NCBI GenBank assembly: GCA_020637775.1
Contig: JACKJV010000001.1
Coordinates: forward strand, 434,001-498,000
Direction: 5' to 3'
Origin: Brucellaceae bacterium
Lineage (GTDB): Bacteria; Pseudomonadota; Alphaproteobacteria; Rhizobiales; Rhizobiaceae
DNA length: 64,000 nt
Position 1 is the first letter of the stretch. The number at the start of each line of letters is the position of its first letter. The translations under genes were made by a program, and so were the position numbers. Below the pieces are notes generated by a model. It was not told the DNA's origin, did no database searches, and saw nothing but the letters and a program-made list of their open reading frames with translations. Of the stretch, positions 10,050 to 19,484 are shown one piece after another.

Positions 10050-12026
10050 CTATAGCGAGATGCGGAAACGGGCGAAGCCGTTGTCGCCGTCGCCGGCCTC
10101 CTCGATGGTGACACCCTTGACGTCGGCCGCATACTGGCGGCCTTTCGGCCCGGTGTCGAAGATGACCGTCGCGCCTTCCACCGGTGCAAAGGTCCAGTTG
10201 GCATCGGCGGACGGATTGATGGTGCCCTGTTCGACGATATAGCGCACGATCACATCGCGGTTGGTATCCGGCGCGACGAGAACCACGACATCTTCCGTTA
10301 TACCGGGGAAATTGCCGCCACCGCCCGCGCGGTAGTTGTTGGTCGCGACGACGAATTCCTGCGCCGGATCGACCGGCTTGCCGTCAAACATCAGATCGAT
10401 GATGCGGCTGGCACCGGGATGGGCGACCTCGCCCTTGGAGGTGTATTTTGCCGGCTGGGTCAGGTCGATGCGATAGGTGACGCCGTCGATCACATCGAAA
10501 TTGTAGGAAGGGAAATCCGGATTGATCAGCGGCTGGTCAGTCTTGCCGGGTTCGACCTGGTTGAAGATGCCGGCTGACATTTCCAGCCATTCCTTCACCG
10601 TCGCGCCATCGACCCGCACCGCGCGCACGGTGTTGGGATAGAGGTAGAGATCGGCGACATTCCTGATGGCAATGGAACCGGCCGGCACGTCGGTGTAATA
10701 GTCGGGACCGCCGCGGCCGCCGGCCTTGAAGGGGGCAGCGGCGGAGAGGACCGGCAGGTCCTTGTGCTCGCCTTCCTTGAGCAGGTCCTTCACGTACCAG
10801 GTCTGCGCCTTCGAAACGATCTGCACGGACGGATCGTCGGCAACGAGCGCGAAATAGGAGTAGAGTGGCGCGGAGGTTTCGCCCACCGGCGTGCGCACAT
10901 AGGCGAGCGTCGCCTCGTGCTCGGTCTTCACCGATGCCTCGACATCCGCGCTGCTTTCGACCAGCGGATTGACCTTGCGCTCCACGCGCTCATAGATCGG
11001 GCGCGTCTCGACCATGGAATCGATGACTCTTCACGTGTTGCCGTCCCGTTCGATCATCAGGTCGATCAGGCCCATATGCGAGCCCCAGAACCCGGCCTGC
11101 ACCGCCGGCTTGCCGAACAGGCGCCCCTTGACGGCATCGACGCCCTCCAGACCCTCGAAGCTCTTGCCCGGGAAGACGAGATGCTGGTGCCCGGTAAAGA
11201 TGGCGTCGATTCCTTCGACCTGGCCCAGGAAAAGCGAGGCATTCTCCATGCCTTTGGCGCGATTGGCGTCAATGCCGGAATGCGACAGGGCGACGACGAT
11301 GTCCGCGCCCTCCTCCTTCATCTGCGGCACCCAGGCGGCGGCGGCCTCGACGATGTCGCGGGTCATGACGTTGCCGGAAAGATGGCGGGAATCCCAGACC
11401 ATGATCTGTGGTGGCACGAAGCCGATGAACCCGACGCGAATGGCGTACTCCCTGCCCTCGCCGTCGGTCACCATGCGGTCGAGGATCACATAGGGCCTGA
11501 GATAGAGATCATCGTCGCGCGGATTGTCCGCGAGCGCCGTGCCGCGCACGAGATTGGCGCAGACCAGCGGATATCCGGCACCGGCATTGACCTTGTCCAT
11601 GAAGGACAGGCCGTAGTTGAATTCGTGATTGCCAAGCGTGCCGCAATCGTAGCCAAGCAGGTTCATCGCCTGGATGACCGGGTGCATGTCGCCTTCCTTC
11701 ATGCCCCGCTCATAGGCGATCCAGTCACCCATCGGATTGCCCTGAAGATAATCGCCATTGTCGACAAGCAGGGAATTGCCGGCTTCCTTGCGGAAACCGT
11801 CGATCACGCTGGCGGTGCGCGCCAGGCCCATCGTGTCGTTCGGCTTGTCGGCGTAATAGTCGTAGGGCATGACCGCCACGTGGATGTCGGTCGTCTCCAT
11901 GATGCGCAGATGCGCCTGGCCGGCGGATGCGCGCGCGGCGAAGGGATGGAGAGCGATGAAGGCAGATGACGCAGCGGCACCGGCCATGAAGGACCGGCGG
12001 CTCAGTGAGACAGATAATCCGTGCAT
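10050..12026 (-). pseudogene. cpdB: 2',3'-cyclic-nucleotide 2'-phosphodiesterase/3'-nucleotidase (CpdB type) interrupted by an in-frame TGA
   Basis: Reading through one stop codon gives about 658 aa, the normal CpdB length. Residues 1-35 are a Tat-type signal peptide (SRRSFMAGAAASSAF). Next come a metallophosphatase domain (METTDIHVAVMPYDYY, VDNGDYLQGNP, LGNHEFNYG, LSHSGID, TGHQHLVFPG) and a 5'-nucleotidase C-terminal domain. A TGA at 11031-11033 separates the two; both halves stay in the same frame, so one substitution, probably TGG to TGA, explains it. The start at 12026 has GGGAG upstream. CpdB releases nucleosides and phosphate from nucleotides in the periplasm. As written, only an inactive N-terminal fragment of about 331 aa would be made, unless there is readthrough or a base error. 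Confidence 0.85.
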
Positions 12027-12149
12027 GCGAGGGAACTCCCGGTTTCTTGCGACTTCGGCCGACATGCACCCCACCTGTCTTTTGCCGGCGTAGAAGTGTG
12101 CGTGTGAATCGGCCCGGAGTCCAGCAGCCGCATGCGACAGGGCGATGAC

Positions 12150-12178
12150 AAAAAAAGCTGCCCGCTTTCGCGGACAGC
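12150..12178 (-). terminator. Rho-independent terminator of the small secreted protein gene
   Basis: On the minus strand GCTGTCCGC and GCGGGCAGC form a 9-bp stem with a GAAA loop, followed by seven T. It lies 40 bp past the stop of the gene at 12218. Confidence 0.9.
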
Positions 12179-12217
12179 CTTCTGCATTTCCCGCCGGATC
12201 GGTCCGGCCGCTCTTCC

Positions 12218-12514
12218 CTAGCGGCCTCCGACATCCCTTTCACGGACATTGGGACCGTAGTTCAACTCGGTATCCGTTCCGCTGCCCAGCATCCTGTCGT
12301 CGTCATCATCCGGAATGGACGCTGTCGGCATGGTGTCGAGCGGCATGGGCTCGTAAATCGTGCCGTAGTCATACTGGCGTTCTGCAGGACCCTTGTTGTA
12401 GCGCTCCTGAACGGCGCTCGAATAGTCGCCATAGAGCTGCGGGGGCTCCTGCGCAAAGGCGACGGGCGAAAAGGCGGCGGACGCGGCAAAGGCTGCCAGA
12501 ATCAAGCGTTTCAT
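12218..12514 (-). CDS. Small secreted protein of unknown function
   Basis: 98 aa. A Sec signal peptide (about MKRLILAAFAASAAFSPVAFA) precedes a mature part of about 77 residues rich in Tyr, Pro and Asp, with DDDDDR near the middle and an RERDVGGR end. No Cys and no lipobox. The start at 12514 has AGGAG 7 nt upstream; an adjacent ATG at 12517 is too close to it. It has its own terminator and stands alone between cpdB and the ars operon. I do not recognise the family. Confidence 0.7.
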   Translation of the reverse strand: MKRLILAAFAASAAFSPVAFAQEPPQLYGDYSSAVQERYNKGPAERQYDYGTIYEPMPLDTMPTASIPDDDDDRMLGSGTDTELNYGPNVRERDVGGR

Positions 12515-12707
12515 CATTCGACTCCTGTTCTGCTGGTTATTCGATTTCTTCACCGGCCCGTTCGAGCCGGATACAGGGAAGAAACGGGGGCGCCGGGGCC
12601 AAGGTTTCAGCCGGGGACGTAAACAGTCGGTCACGAAATGTTTGACGACCCAGGTGTGAACCGGGCCGGCGTGCATGCGTAGGCGGATCATTTTCCCGGC
12701 CACGCCC

Positions 12708-12736
12708 TTGCCGCAACGGTGCATGGCGGCTATAAC
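12708..12736 (+). promoter_or_regulatory. Sigma70 promoter of the ars operon
   Basis: TTGCCG (12708-12713) and TATAAC (12731-12736) are separated by 17 bp. Transcription would start near 12743, about 20 bp before the arsR ATG, giving a very short leader. Confidence 0.65.
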
Positions 12737-12762
12737 ATTTCGAAATTTCTGGAATCTTCGAA
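12737..12762. promoter_or_regulatory. Putative ArsR operator
   Basis: The perfect 10-bp palindrome ATTTCGAAAT (12737-12746) directly follows the -10 box, and a second TTCGAA lies at 12757-12762, just before the arsR start. ArsR repressors bind AT-rich dyads overlapping their own promoter; the assignment is from position. Confidence 0.55.
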
Positions 12763-12764
12763 TA

Positions 12765-13112
12765 ATGGACAAGTCAGACGCCCTCTCCGCGCTATCCGCC
12801 CTGTCGCAGGACATGCGTCTCGACGTGTTCCGGCTGCTGGTGAAATCCGGCAGCGACGGGCTTTCGGCGGGCGATATCGCGCGGCACCTCGATGCCCTGC
12901 CCAACACGCTTTCGACGAATCTCAAGGTTCTTGCCCAGGCCGGGCTCGTGCGCGCCGAGCGGCATGGGCGGACCATCGTCTATCGCGCCGATTTCACCGG
13001 CATGCGCGACCTGCTCGCCTTCCTGATGGAAGATTGCTGCAACGGGGCGCCGGAGCTTTGCGCGCCTGTCATCGAAGCCGTGACCTGCGGCTGCCCGGAG
13101 CAAATGACGTGA
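12765..13112 (+). CDS. arsR: ArsR-family arsenite-responsive repressor
   Basis: 115 aa winged helix (residues about 10-90, with ALPNTLSTNLKVLAQAGLVRAERHGRTIVY). The usual E. coli-type CVC metal site in the DNA-binding helix is absent. Instead the C terminus has Cys91-Cys92, Cys99, Cys108 and Cys110. This resembles the C-terminal As(III) site (Cys-Cys plus a downstream Cys) of Acidithiobacillus-type ArsR. The start at 12765 follows the promoter and palindrome closely; upstream starts would begin before the promoter. Its stop overlaps the arsC start by 4 bp. Confidence 0.9.
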   Translation: MDKSDALSALSALSQDMRLDVFRLLVKSGSDGLSAGDIARHLDALPNTLSTNLKVLAQAGLVRAERHGRTIVYRADFTGMRDLLAFLMEDCCNGAPELCAPVIEAVTCGCPEQMT

Positions 13113-13642
13113 CATCCAGCCCGATCAACATTCTCATCCTGTGCACGGCCAATTCCGCCCGCTCGATCCTCGGCGAAGCCCTGATCCAGCGGCTCGGAAA
13201 GGGCCGCTTCCAGGCCCATTCGGCCGGTTCGCAGCCGCGCGGGATTCCCAATCCGGCCGGTCTGAAGCTGCTGGAAAGCCTCGGCTACGACGTGTCCGGC
13301 TTCCGCTCGAAGAGCTGGGACGAATTCGCCGGGGCGGACGCGCCGCGAATGGACATCGTGATCACGGTCTGCGATTCGGCAGCCGGCGAATCCTGTCCGC
13401 TATGGCCCGGCGCACCGGTCAAGGCGCATTGGGGCATTCCCGACCCCGCCGGCAAGGGCGAGACGGAGGAAGCGCAACTGGCCGCCTTCCGTGAGGCCTA
13501 CGACCTGCTGGAAGCGCGGGTTGCGGCGCTGGCCGCGCTGCCCGTCGAAACCATGACCGCAGGCGATCTTTCCGCCGCGCTGGCGCGGATCGGCGCGATG
13601 GACGGCGCGACCGCCCTGGCGCGCGCCGGCGGGGAGGGCTGA
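13109..13642 (+). CDS. arsC: Arsenate reductase, low-molecular-weight-phosphatase family
   Basis: 177 aa. The anion-binding loop CTANSARS (Cys12 to Arg18, CX5R) sits right after the first strand, and a second redox segment [15 protein letters not shown] supplies two further Cys. It reduces arsenate to arsenite with thioredoxin or glutathione/mycothiol-type partners. The start is GTG at 13109, overlapping the arsR stop (GTGA). The C-terminal tail of about 40 residues beyond the fold is longer than in minimal ArsC. The product would be exported by the ACR3 pump encoded next. Confidence 0.92.
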   Translation: MTSSPINILILCTANSARSILGEALIQRLGKGRFQAHSAGSQPRGIPNPAGLKLLESLGYDVSGFRSKSWDEFAGADAPRMDIVITVCDSAAGESCPLWPGAPVKAHWGIPDPAGKGETEEAQLAAFREAYDLLEARVAALAALPVETMTAGDLSAALARIGAMDGATALARAGGEG

Positions 13643-13697
13643 CCATTCGCTCGCAATTCAACCTATTCTTCCCCACCCCGGCTGGAGAAACCAGATC

Positions 13698-14768
13698 ATG
13701 ACAGATTCAAGCCAGGCGGCACCGTCGCGCGCCATGCCCTTCTTCGAACGCAACCTGTCGCTGTGGATCGCGCTTGCCATCGGCGGCGGCATTGCCCTTG
13801 GCGAGATGGCGCCGGACCTGTTCCAGTTTCTGGCGCGGCTGGAATATGCGCATATCAACCTGCCCGTCGCGGTGCTGATCTGGGCCATGATCTACCCGAT
13901 GATGATCGGCGTGGAGCCATCCAGCCTGCTGCGCGTGGCCGAACAGCCCAAGGGGCTGGTGATAACGCTCCTCGTCAACTGGCTCATCAAGCCATTCACC
14001 ATGGCCTTCCTCGGCATTGCCTTCTTCAAGGGGGTGTATGCCGGGCTGATCGATGGATCTGCGGCGGACCAGTACATTGCCGGACTGATCCTGCTCGGCG
14101 CGGCGCCATGCACGGCCATGGTCTTCGTCTGGTCCAGGCTCACCAACGGCGATCCGAACTACACACTGGTCCAGGTGACGGTGAACGATATCATCATGAT
14201 CTTCGCCTATGCACCGATCGTTGCCTTTCTGCTTGGCGTCACCGCGATACCGATTCCCTGGGATACGCTGGTCCTCTCCGTCGTCCTCTACGTGGTGATT
14301 CCGCTGGCAGCAGGCATCCTGACCCGGCGCCACCTGCTGCGAACCGGGCCGGAGGCGCTCGACCGCTTCGTCGGCCACCTGAAGCCCTGGTCCGTGATCG
14401 GCCTTCTGGCAACCGTGGTCCTGCTGTTCGGCTTCCAGGGTGAAACCATCATCGCCCAGCCCATGCTCATCGTGCTGATTGCAATACCGCTGGTTGTCCA
14501 GTCCTACGCGATCTTCGCCATGGCCTATGCGGGCGCCTACCTGTGGAAGGTGCCGTTCCGGATTGCCGCGCCCTGCGCACTGATCGGCACATCGAACTTC
14601 TTCGAGCTGGCCGTGGCTGTGGCGATCGCCGTGTTCGGACTGTCATCGGGGGCGGCACTGGCAACCGTCGTCGGCGTCCTCGTGGAGGTCCCTGTCATGC
14701 TGTCGCTTGTCGCGATTGCGAACCGGACGCGCCACCGGTTTCCCGAAAGCGACGGCAGCGGCACCTGA
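13698..14768 (+). CDS. arsB: ACR3-family arsenite efflux permease
   Basis: 356 aa, about ten membrane segments, inner membrane. The family's essential Cys lies in [20 protein letters not shown], followed by the [15 protein letters not shown] helix. The protein belongs to ACR3, not to the unrelated ArsB family, despite the common symbol. ATG at 13698 has GGAG 9 nt upstream. It is third in arsR-arsC-acr3, the complete set for reducing arsenate and pumping out arsenite. Confidence 0.94.
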   Translation: MTDSSQAAPSRAMPFFERNLSLWIALAIGGGIALGEMAPDLFQFLARLEYAHINLPVAVLIWAMIYPMMIGVEPSSLLRVAEQPKGLVITLLVNWLIKPFTMAFLGIAFFKGVYAGLIDGSAADQYIAGLILLGAAPCTAMVFVWSRLTNGDPNYTLVQVTVNDIIMIFAYAPIVAFLLGVTAIPIPWDTLVLSVVLYVVIPLAAGILTRRHLLRTGPEALDRFVGHLKPWSVIGLLATVVLLFGFQGETIIAQPMLIVLIAIPLVVQSYAIFAMAYAGAYLWKVPFRIAAPCALIGTSNFFELAVAVAIAVFGLSSGAALATVVGVLVEVPVMLSLVAIANRTRHRFPESDGSGT

Positions 14769-14806
14769 CAACCTGCCGCGCCGCACAAATTGGCCGAATT
14801 GCGGCT

Positions 14807-14834
14807 TTGCCTGCCGGGCAAAAAGGGCTAAACA
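14807..14834 (+). promoter_or_regulatory. Candidate promoter for the NDUFA9-like gene
   Basis: TTGCCT (14807-14812) and TAAACA (14829-14834) with a 16-bp spacer, 64 bp upstream of the ATG at 14898. It separates the gene from the ars operon. Confidence 0.35.
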
Positions 14835-14897
14835 GCGGGAAAAGGACGCGGCCGCACCGGCCCCGCCCGCCCGCGTTTCGAGCCAGACGGACAGGTC

Positions 14898-15872
14898 ATG
14901 ACCCAGATCACCCCCACCCCGAAACTCGTCACCATTTTCGGCGGATCCGGTTTTGTCGGCAGGCATACCGTGCGCGCGCTGGCCAAGCGCGGCTATCGCA
15001 TCCGCGTGGCCTGCCGCCGGCCGAACCTGGCCGGCCATTTGCAGCCACTGGGAAATGTCGGGCAGATCCAGGCGGTGCAGGCCAACCTGCGCAACCGTGC
15101 CTCCATCGACCGGGTGATCCAGGGCTCGGACCATGTCATCAATCTCGTCGGCATCCTGCATGAAGGCGGCAAGCAGACGTTCCAGTCGGTGCAGGCCTTC
15201 GGCGCACGCGCCGTAGCGGAAGCCGCGCGCGCCATCGGTGCGAGCCTGACGCATGTCTCGGCCATCGGCGCGGACGAGAATTCGCCCGCCGCCTATGCCC
15301 GCACCAAGGCAGCCGGCGAGAAGGCCGTGCTTGAAACGGTGCCCGATGCCGTCATCCTTCGCCCGTCCATCGTGTTCGGACCCGAGGACGATTTCTTCAA
15401 CCGGTTCGCCGAAATGTCGCGCTTCTCGCCCTTCCTGCCGCTGATCGGCGGGGGCGAGACGAAGTTCCAGCCGGTCTTCGTCGGCGACGTCGCGGAAGCC
15501 ATCGCGCGGACGGTGGAAGGCAAGGTCGAAGGCGGGCGCATCTACGAGCTTGGCGGACCTGAAGTGATGACGTTCCGCGAATGCATGGAGGAAATGCTCT
15601 CCGCCATCGATCGCAAGCGCGCCTTCATCTCGGTTCCGTGGTTCGCGGCCCGCCTGCAGGGCAAGCTGCTCGGCCTGCTTCCGAACCCGATGCTGACCGT
15701 CGACCAGGTGGAAATGCTCAAGGCCGACAACGTGGTTTCGGAAGCGGCCAGGTCGGAAGGCCGTACGCTGCAGGCTTTCGGCATCGAGCCGCGTGCCGCC
15801 GATGCCATCCTTCCGGGCTATCTGTGGCGTTACCGTCCGGCCGGACAGTTCACCCGCAAGGGCGCGGCATAG
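14898..15872 (+). CDS. Complex I NDUFA9-like NAD(P)H-binding protein (atypical SDR)
   Basis: 324 aa. A Rossmann motif GGSGFVGRHTV lies near residue 16; the protein then has the NLVGILHEGG, ILRPSIVFGPEDDFFNRF and FVGDVAEAI segments typical of the NDUFA9 group. That group binds NADPH and in mitochondria is an accessory subunit of complex I; in alphaproteobacteria it is found as a stand-alone gene. No Tyr-Lys catalytic site is obvious. The TSUP gene starts 3 bp after its stop, so the two are likely cotranscribed. Confidence 0.85.
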   Translation: MTQITPTPKLVTIFGGSGFVGRHTVRALAKRGYRIRVACRRPNLAGHLQPLGNVGQIQAVQANLRNRASIDRVIQGSDHVINLVGILHEGGKQTFQSVQAFGARAVAEAARAIGASLTHVSAIGADENSPAAYARTKAAGEKAVLETVPDAVILRPSIVFGPEDDFFNRFAEMSRFSPFLPLIGGGETKFQPVFVGDVAEAIARTVEGKVEGGRIYELGGPEVMTFRECMEEMLSAIDRKRAFISVPWFAARLQGKLLGLLPNPMLTVDQVEMLKADNVVSEAARSEGRTLQAFGIEPRAADAILPGYLWRYRPAGQFTRKGAA

Positions 15873-15875
15873 GGC

Positions 15876-16646
15876 TTGGACGGACTCGTTTCCCTCCTTC
15901 CCGAGACGCTTTCGGGCGGGGCGGCGCTGCTGCTGGTCGCCGCCAGCTTCTTCACGTCCGCCCTGACGGCTGCCTTCGGTGTCGGCGGCGGGCTGTTCAT
16001 GCTGGCGCTGATGGGGGTGATGATTCCCGTCGCCGCGCTCATCCCCGTCCATGGCGCGGTACAGCTCGGCTCGAACACGGGCCGGGCCTGGCGGCAGCGC
16101 GCCCATGTCAACACTGCCATCCTCCTGCCGTTTCTTGCCGGCGCGATCCTGGGGTCGCTGGGCGGGGGCTATTTCGTGACGGAAATTCCCGATGCGGCCA
16201 TGAAGCTGACGCTGGGGCTTTTCATCATCGCCGTCACCTGGGCGAAGATCCCCGGTTTCGACCGGTTGTCGGGCGCCGGGCTGGCCGCGGGCGGCGGGGT
16301 TCTGGGTTTCGTGACCATGCTGGTCGGCGCGACCGGCCCCATGATGGCGGCGTTCCTGTCGAAAATCCTGCCCTCCGACCGCAAGGCCCTTGTGGCAACG
16401 CATGCCTTGCTGATGAGCGTGCTGCATGCACTCAAGATCGCGGTGTTCGGGGCGCTCGGCTTCGTCTTCGCCGCATGGGTGCCGCTGATCGCGGCGATGA
16501 TCGTCACGGGCTATGCCGGCACCCTTTGGGGCACAACGCTGCTGGAGAAAATGCCCGAGGCGCTTTTTCGCAAGGGCTTCCGCATCCTGCTGACGCTGCT
16601 GGCCATCGACATGGTCCGCCGCGGCGCCCTGGCCTGGCTGGCATGA
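15876..16646 (+). CDS. TSUP-family (TauE/SafE) anion permease
   Basis: 256 aa, seven to eight hydrophobic segments, inner membrane. Two repeated halves with glycine-rich TAAFGVGGGLFMLALMG and TMLVGATGPMMAAFL segments match the TSUP family, which exports sulfite, sulfoacetate or similar organosulfur anions. The start is TTG at 15876, only 3 bp after the previous stop; no earlier ATG or GTG fits and the first in-frame ATG lies inside the first helix. Convergent with uppP. Confidence 0.82.
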   Translation: MDGLVSLLPETLSGGAALLLVAASFFTSALTAAFGVGGGLFMLALMGVMIPVAALIPVHGAVQLGSNTGRAWRQRAHVNTAILLPFLAGAILGSLGGGYFVTEIPDAAMKLTLGLFIIAVTWAKIPGFDRLSGAGLAAGGGVLGFVTMLVGATGPMMAAFLSKILPSDRKALVATHALLMSVLHALKIAVFGALGFVFAAWVPLIAAMIVTGYAGTLWGTTLLEKMPEALFRKGFRILLTLLAIDMVRRGALAWLA

Positions 16647-16670
16647 CGAAGCGGCTTGGCGCCTGGCGCG

Positions 16671-17477
16671 TCAGCCCCAGACCAGCAAGGCAGCCATGCC
16701 GACGCCGCCAACGATGAGGCGCCACCAGCCGAACAGCGCATAGCCGTGCTTCGACACGTAGTCGAGCAGGTAGCGGACCACGACAACGGCGACGAAAAAG
16801 GCGGAAACGAAGCCGACGGTGATGATCGGCAGGTCGGCCATGGTGAGAATGTCGCGGTTCTTGTAGAGATCATAGGCGAAGGCGCCGACCATGGTCGGCA
16901 TGGCAAGGAAGAAGGAGAATTCCGCCGCCGAGCGCTTGTCCGCGCCCAGCAGCAGCGCGCCGACAATGGTCGATCCGGAGCGCGACGTACCCGGAATCAT
17001 GGCCAGGCACTGGAACAGGCCGATGGCCAGGCACACATGCAGCGGGTAGTCCATCACGTCGGTGTATTTCGGCGTCAGCGCCCAGCGGTCGACCCAGAGC
17101 AGGATGACGCCACCGATGATGAGCGTGGTGCAGATCAGCATGGGCGATTCGAACAGCACTGTCTTGATGAAGTCATGCGCCAGCGCCCCGATGACAGCTG
17201 CGGGCAGGAAGGCGATCAGGATGCCGGCCACGAAATGCTGCGTGGCGCGGTCGCGCGGCAGATTTTTCAGCATCGTCCAGAGCCGGGCGAAATAGACCGA
17301 CAGGATGGCCAGGATGGCGCCAAGCTGGATCAGCACCTCGAAGGCCTTGCCGGTCGATTCGAAGCCCAGGAAGTGGCCGGCCAGAAGGATATGGCCGGTC
17401 GACGAGACCGGAATGAACTCGGTCAGTCCCTCCAGCAGGCCGAGTGCGAGAGCATCGGCGATTGTCTGGTCGGCCAT
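16671..17477 (-). CDS. uppP: Undecaprenyl-diphosphatase
   Basis: 268 aa, about eight membrane helices. It removes a phosphate from undecaprenyl-PP so the lipid carrier can be reused for peptidoglycan and polysaccharide synthesis. Both signature motifs are present: [14 protein letters not shown] (about residues 16-29) and [17 protein letters not shown] at 17477 has a GGAGA upstream. Divergent from the glutathione transferase gene, an arrangement common in Hyphomicrobiales. Confidence 0.96.
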   Translation of the reverse strand: MADQTIADALALGLLEGLTEFIPVSSTGHILLAGHFLGFESTGKAFEVLIQLGAILAILSVYFARLWTMLKNLPRDRATQHFVAGILIAFLPAAVIGALAHDFIKTVLFESPMLICTTLIIGGVILLWVDRWALTPKYTDVMDYPLHVCLAIGLFQCLAMIPGTSRSGSTIVGALLLGADKRSAAEFSFFLAMPTMVGAFAYDLYKNRDILTMADLPIITVGFVSAFFVAVVVVRYLLDYVSKHGYALFGWWRLIVGGVGMAALLVWG

Positions 17478-17643
17478 GGTGGAGGTCTCCGTCTTGCGAT
17501 CCTTGGCGGCGGACCGGCTCGCTTGTCAGCCGCCCGTGCAGCCCCTATACCCGGAAACGGTTCACAGATCGTATCGCGAATCGTGCGGCGGAGACGAGCC
17601 TTATCGCCGAACGCAGAGCAATGCCAGAGCCTCCGGAGCCTGA

Positions 17644-18336
17644 ATGCTGACCCTCTTCCACCATTCCATGATCGCCGGCTGCCGGTATGTCCGACTGATT
17701 CTGGGCGAATATGGCGAGGAGATTTCACTGATCGAGGAAAAGCCGTGGGTAAGGCGCAAGGAATTCCTGCAACTCGATCCCGCAGGCACGCTGCCGCTGC
17801 TGCTGGCCGAGCATGACGCGCCCATTCCCGGCGCCATGGTGATTTCGGAATATCTGGACGAAACCCGCGGGGCCCTGATGCGCGGCAGGCGACTGTTCGC
17901 GGATGACCCGTTCGAGCGGGCCGAAATCCGCCGCGTGTGCGACTGGTATCTCGTCAAGTGCGAGGCGGAGGTCACCCGCCATATGGTGCGCGAACGCGTG
18001 TTCAAGCCGATGATGCCGGCCGACCGGGGCGGCGGATCACCGGAGGCGGCGGCGCTGCGCGCGGCGCGCGCCAATGTGCGCCAGCACATGAAGTACACCA
18101 ATTGGCTGGCCGGCAACCGCAACTGGCTGGCGGGACCGTCGATCACCTATGCCGACATGGCCGCCGGCGCGGCGCTGTCCATCCTCGACTATCTCGGCGA
18201 GATCGAATGGAACGACTATCCGGCGGCCCGCGACTGGTATGCGCGGCTGAAATCGCGCCCGGCCTTCCGGCCGCTGCTCGCCGAGCGGGTGCAGGGCCTG
18301 CCTCCGGTGTCGCATTACCCTGATCCGGATTTCTGA
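17644..18336 (+). CDS. Glutathione S-transferase family protein
   Basis: 230 aa. The N-terminal thioredoxin fold (about 1-80) carries the cis-Pro segment AGTLPLLL and the glutathione-contacting VISEYLDE. An all-helical C-terminal domain includes [21 protein letters not shown]. The start at 17644 has GGAG 5 nt upstream. Its stop overlaps the queG start (TGATGA). The substrate is unknown; the conserved link with queG and the following epimerase suggests cotranscription rather than a shared pathway. Confidence 0.87.
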   Translation: MLTLFHHSMIAGCRYVRLILGEYGEEISLIEEKPWVRRKEFLQLDPAGTLPLLLAEHDAPIPGAMVISEYLDETRGALMRGRRLFADDPFERAEIRRVCDWYLVKCEAEVTRHMVRERVFKPMMPADRGGGSPEAAALRAARANVRQHMKYTNWLAGNRNWLAGPSITYADMAAGAALSILDYLGEIEWNDYPAARDWYARLKSRPAFRPLLAERVQGLPPVSHYPDPDF

Positions 18337-19484
18337 TGACGCGTGACCAGCGCGACGCCGCCGTCCGGCTGACCGCCTTCATCCGCCGCGAGGCGCTGGC
18401 CGCCGGTTTCGACGCTGTCGCGATCACCGCGCCCGACAGCATTCCCCAGGCGGGAGCGCGGCTCGACGCGTGGCTGGAGGAGGGCCGCCACGGCTCGATG
18501 GCCTGGATGGCGGAGACCGCCGAACGTCGCGCCGCGCCCAGGGCGCTGTGGCCCGATGTGCGCTCGGTCATCGTGCTGGCCATGAATTACGGGCCGGAGC
18601 ACGATCCGCTGGCCGTGCTATCGCAACGGGACCGCGCCGCGATCTCGGTCTATGCGCAGAACCGGGACTATCACGACATCATCAAGGGCCGTCTGAAGAC
18701 GATCGCCGGCAAGCTGGCCGCGCGGGCCGGATCGGACGTCAAGGTGTTCGTCGACACCGCGCCGGTGATGGAAAAACCGCTGGCGGAGGCTGCCGGCCTT
18801 GGCTGGCAGGGTAAGCATACCAATCTCGTCAGCCGCGCCTTCGGCTCCTGGCTGTTTCTCGGCTCCATCTTCACGACGGCCGACCTGGAACATGACACGC
18901 CGGAGGCCGATCATTGCGGCTCCTGCCGGGCCTGCCTGGACATCTGCCCGACGGATGCCTTTCCCGCGCCCTACCAGCTGGATGCACGGCGCTGCATCTC
19001 CTATCTGACCATCGAGCACAAGGGCGCAATTCCGCGGGCGCTGCGCCCTGCCATGGGCAACCGCATCTACGGCTGCGACGACTGCCTGGCGGTGTGCCCG
19101 TGGAACAAGTTTGCCCGCGCCGCGCATGAGGCGAAACTGAAGGCGCGCGAAGACCTGACCGCGCCACGCCTTGCCGACCTGCTGACGCTTGACGACGCCG
19201 CCTTCCGGTCCATGTTTTCCGGGTCACCGGTCAAGCGCATCGGACGCAACCGTTTCATCCGAAACGTGCTGATTGCCGCCGGGAACAGCGGCGATGCCTC
19301 GCTCGTGCCTGCCGTGGAGAAACTGCTTCACAACGATGCGGCGCAGGTGCGCGCCATGGCGATCTGGGCACTCGCCCGGCTTGGCGGGCGGGACCGGCTT
19401 CAGGCGATGGCCGAAAGGCTGGCCGGGGACACGGATGAAGACGTGCGGGCGGAATGGGCGCTCGCGATGGAGGGCGAAGGGTAA
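18336..19484 (+). CDS. queG: Epoxyqueuosine reductase
   Basis: 382 aa. It performs the last step of queuosine synthesis in tRNA with cobalamin and two [4Fe-4S] clusters. The ferredoxin-type motifs [16 protein letters not shown] and [14 protein letters not shown] are intact, and the N-terminal cobalamin-binding half has the [26 protein letters not shown] segment diagnostic for QueG. The C-terminal 80 residues are HEAT-like ([14 protein letters not shown]). It overlaps the GST stop and, by one base (TAATG), the next gene. Confidence 0.95.
   Translation: MTRDQRDAAVRLTAFIRREALAAGFDAVAITAPDSIPQAGARLDAWLEEGRHGSMAWMAETAERRAAPRALWPDVRSVIVLAMNYGPEHDPLAVLSQRDRAAISVYAQNRDYHDIIKGRLKTIAGKLAARAGSDVKVFVDTAPVMEKPLAEAAGLGWQGKHTNLVSRAFGSWLFLGSIFTTADLEHDTPEADHCGSCRACLDICPTDAFPAPYQLDARRCISYLTIEHKGAIPRALRPAMGNRIYGCDDCLAVCPWNKFARAAHEAKLKAREDLTAPRLADLLTLDDAAFRSMFSGSPVKRIGRNRFIRNVLIAAGNSGDASLVPAVEKLLHNDAAQVRAMAIWALARLGGRDRLQAMAERLAGDTDEDVRAEWALAMEGEG

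Noticed and set aside
11031-11033. Selenocysteine codon in cpdB
   Set aside because: CpdB enzymes are not selenoproteins, the codon replaces an expected Trp and is not at the active site, and no SECIS-like hairpin directly follows.
14643-16427. Long minus-strand reading frame of about 594 codons opposite the NDUFA9-like and TSUP genes
   Set aside because: It covers two well-supported plus-strand genes and its translation is a His/Gln/Arg-rich mirror of them.
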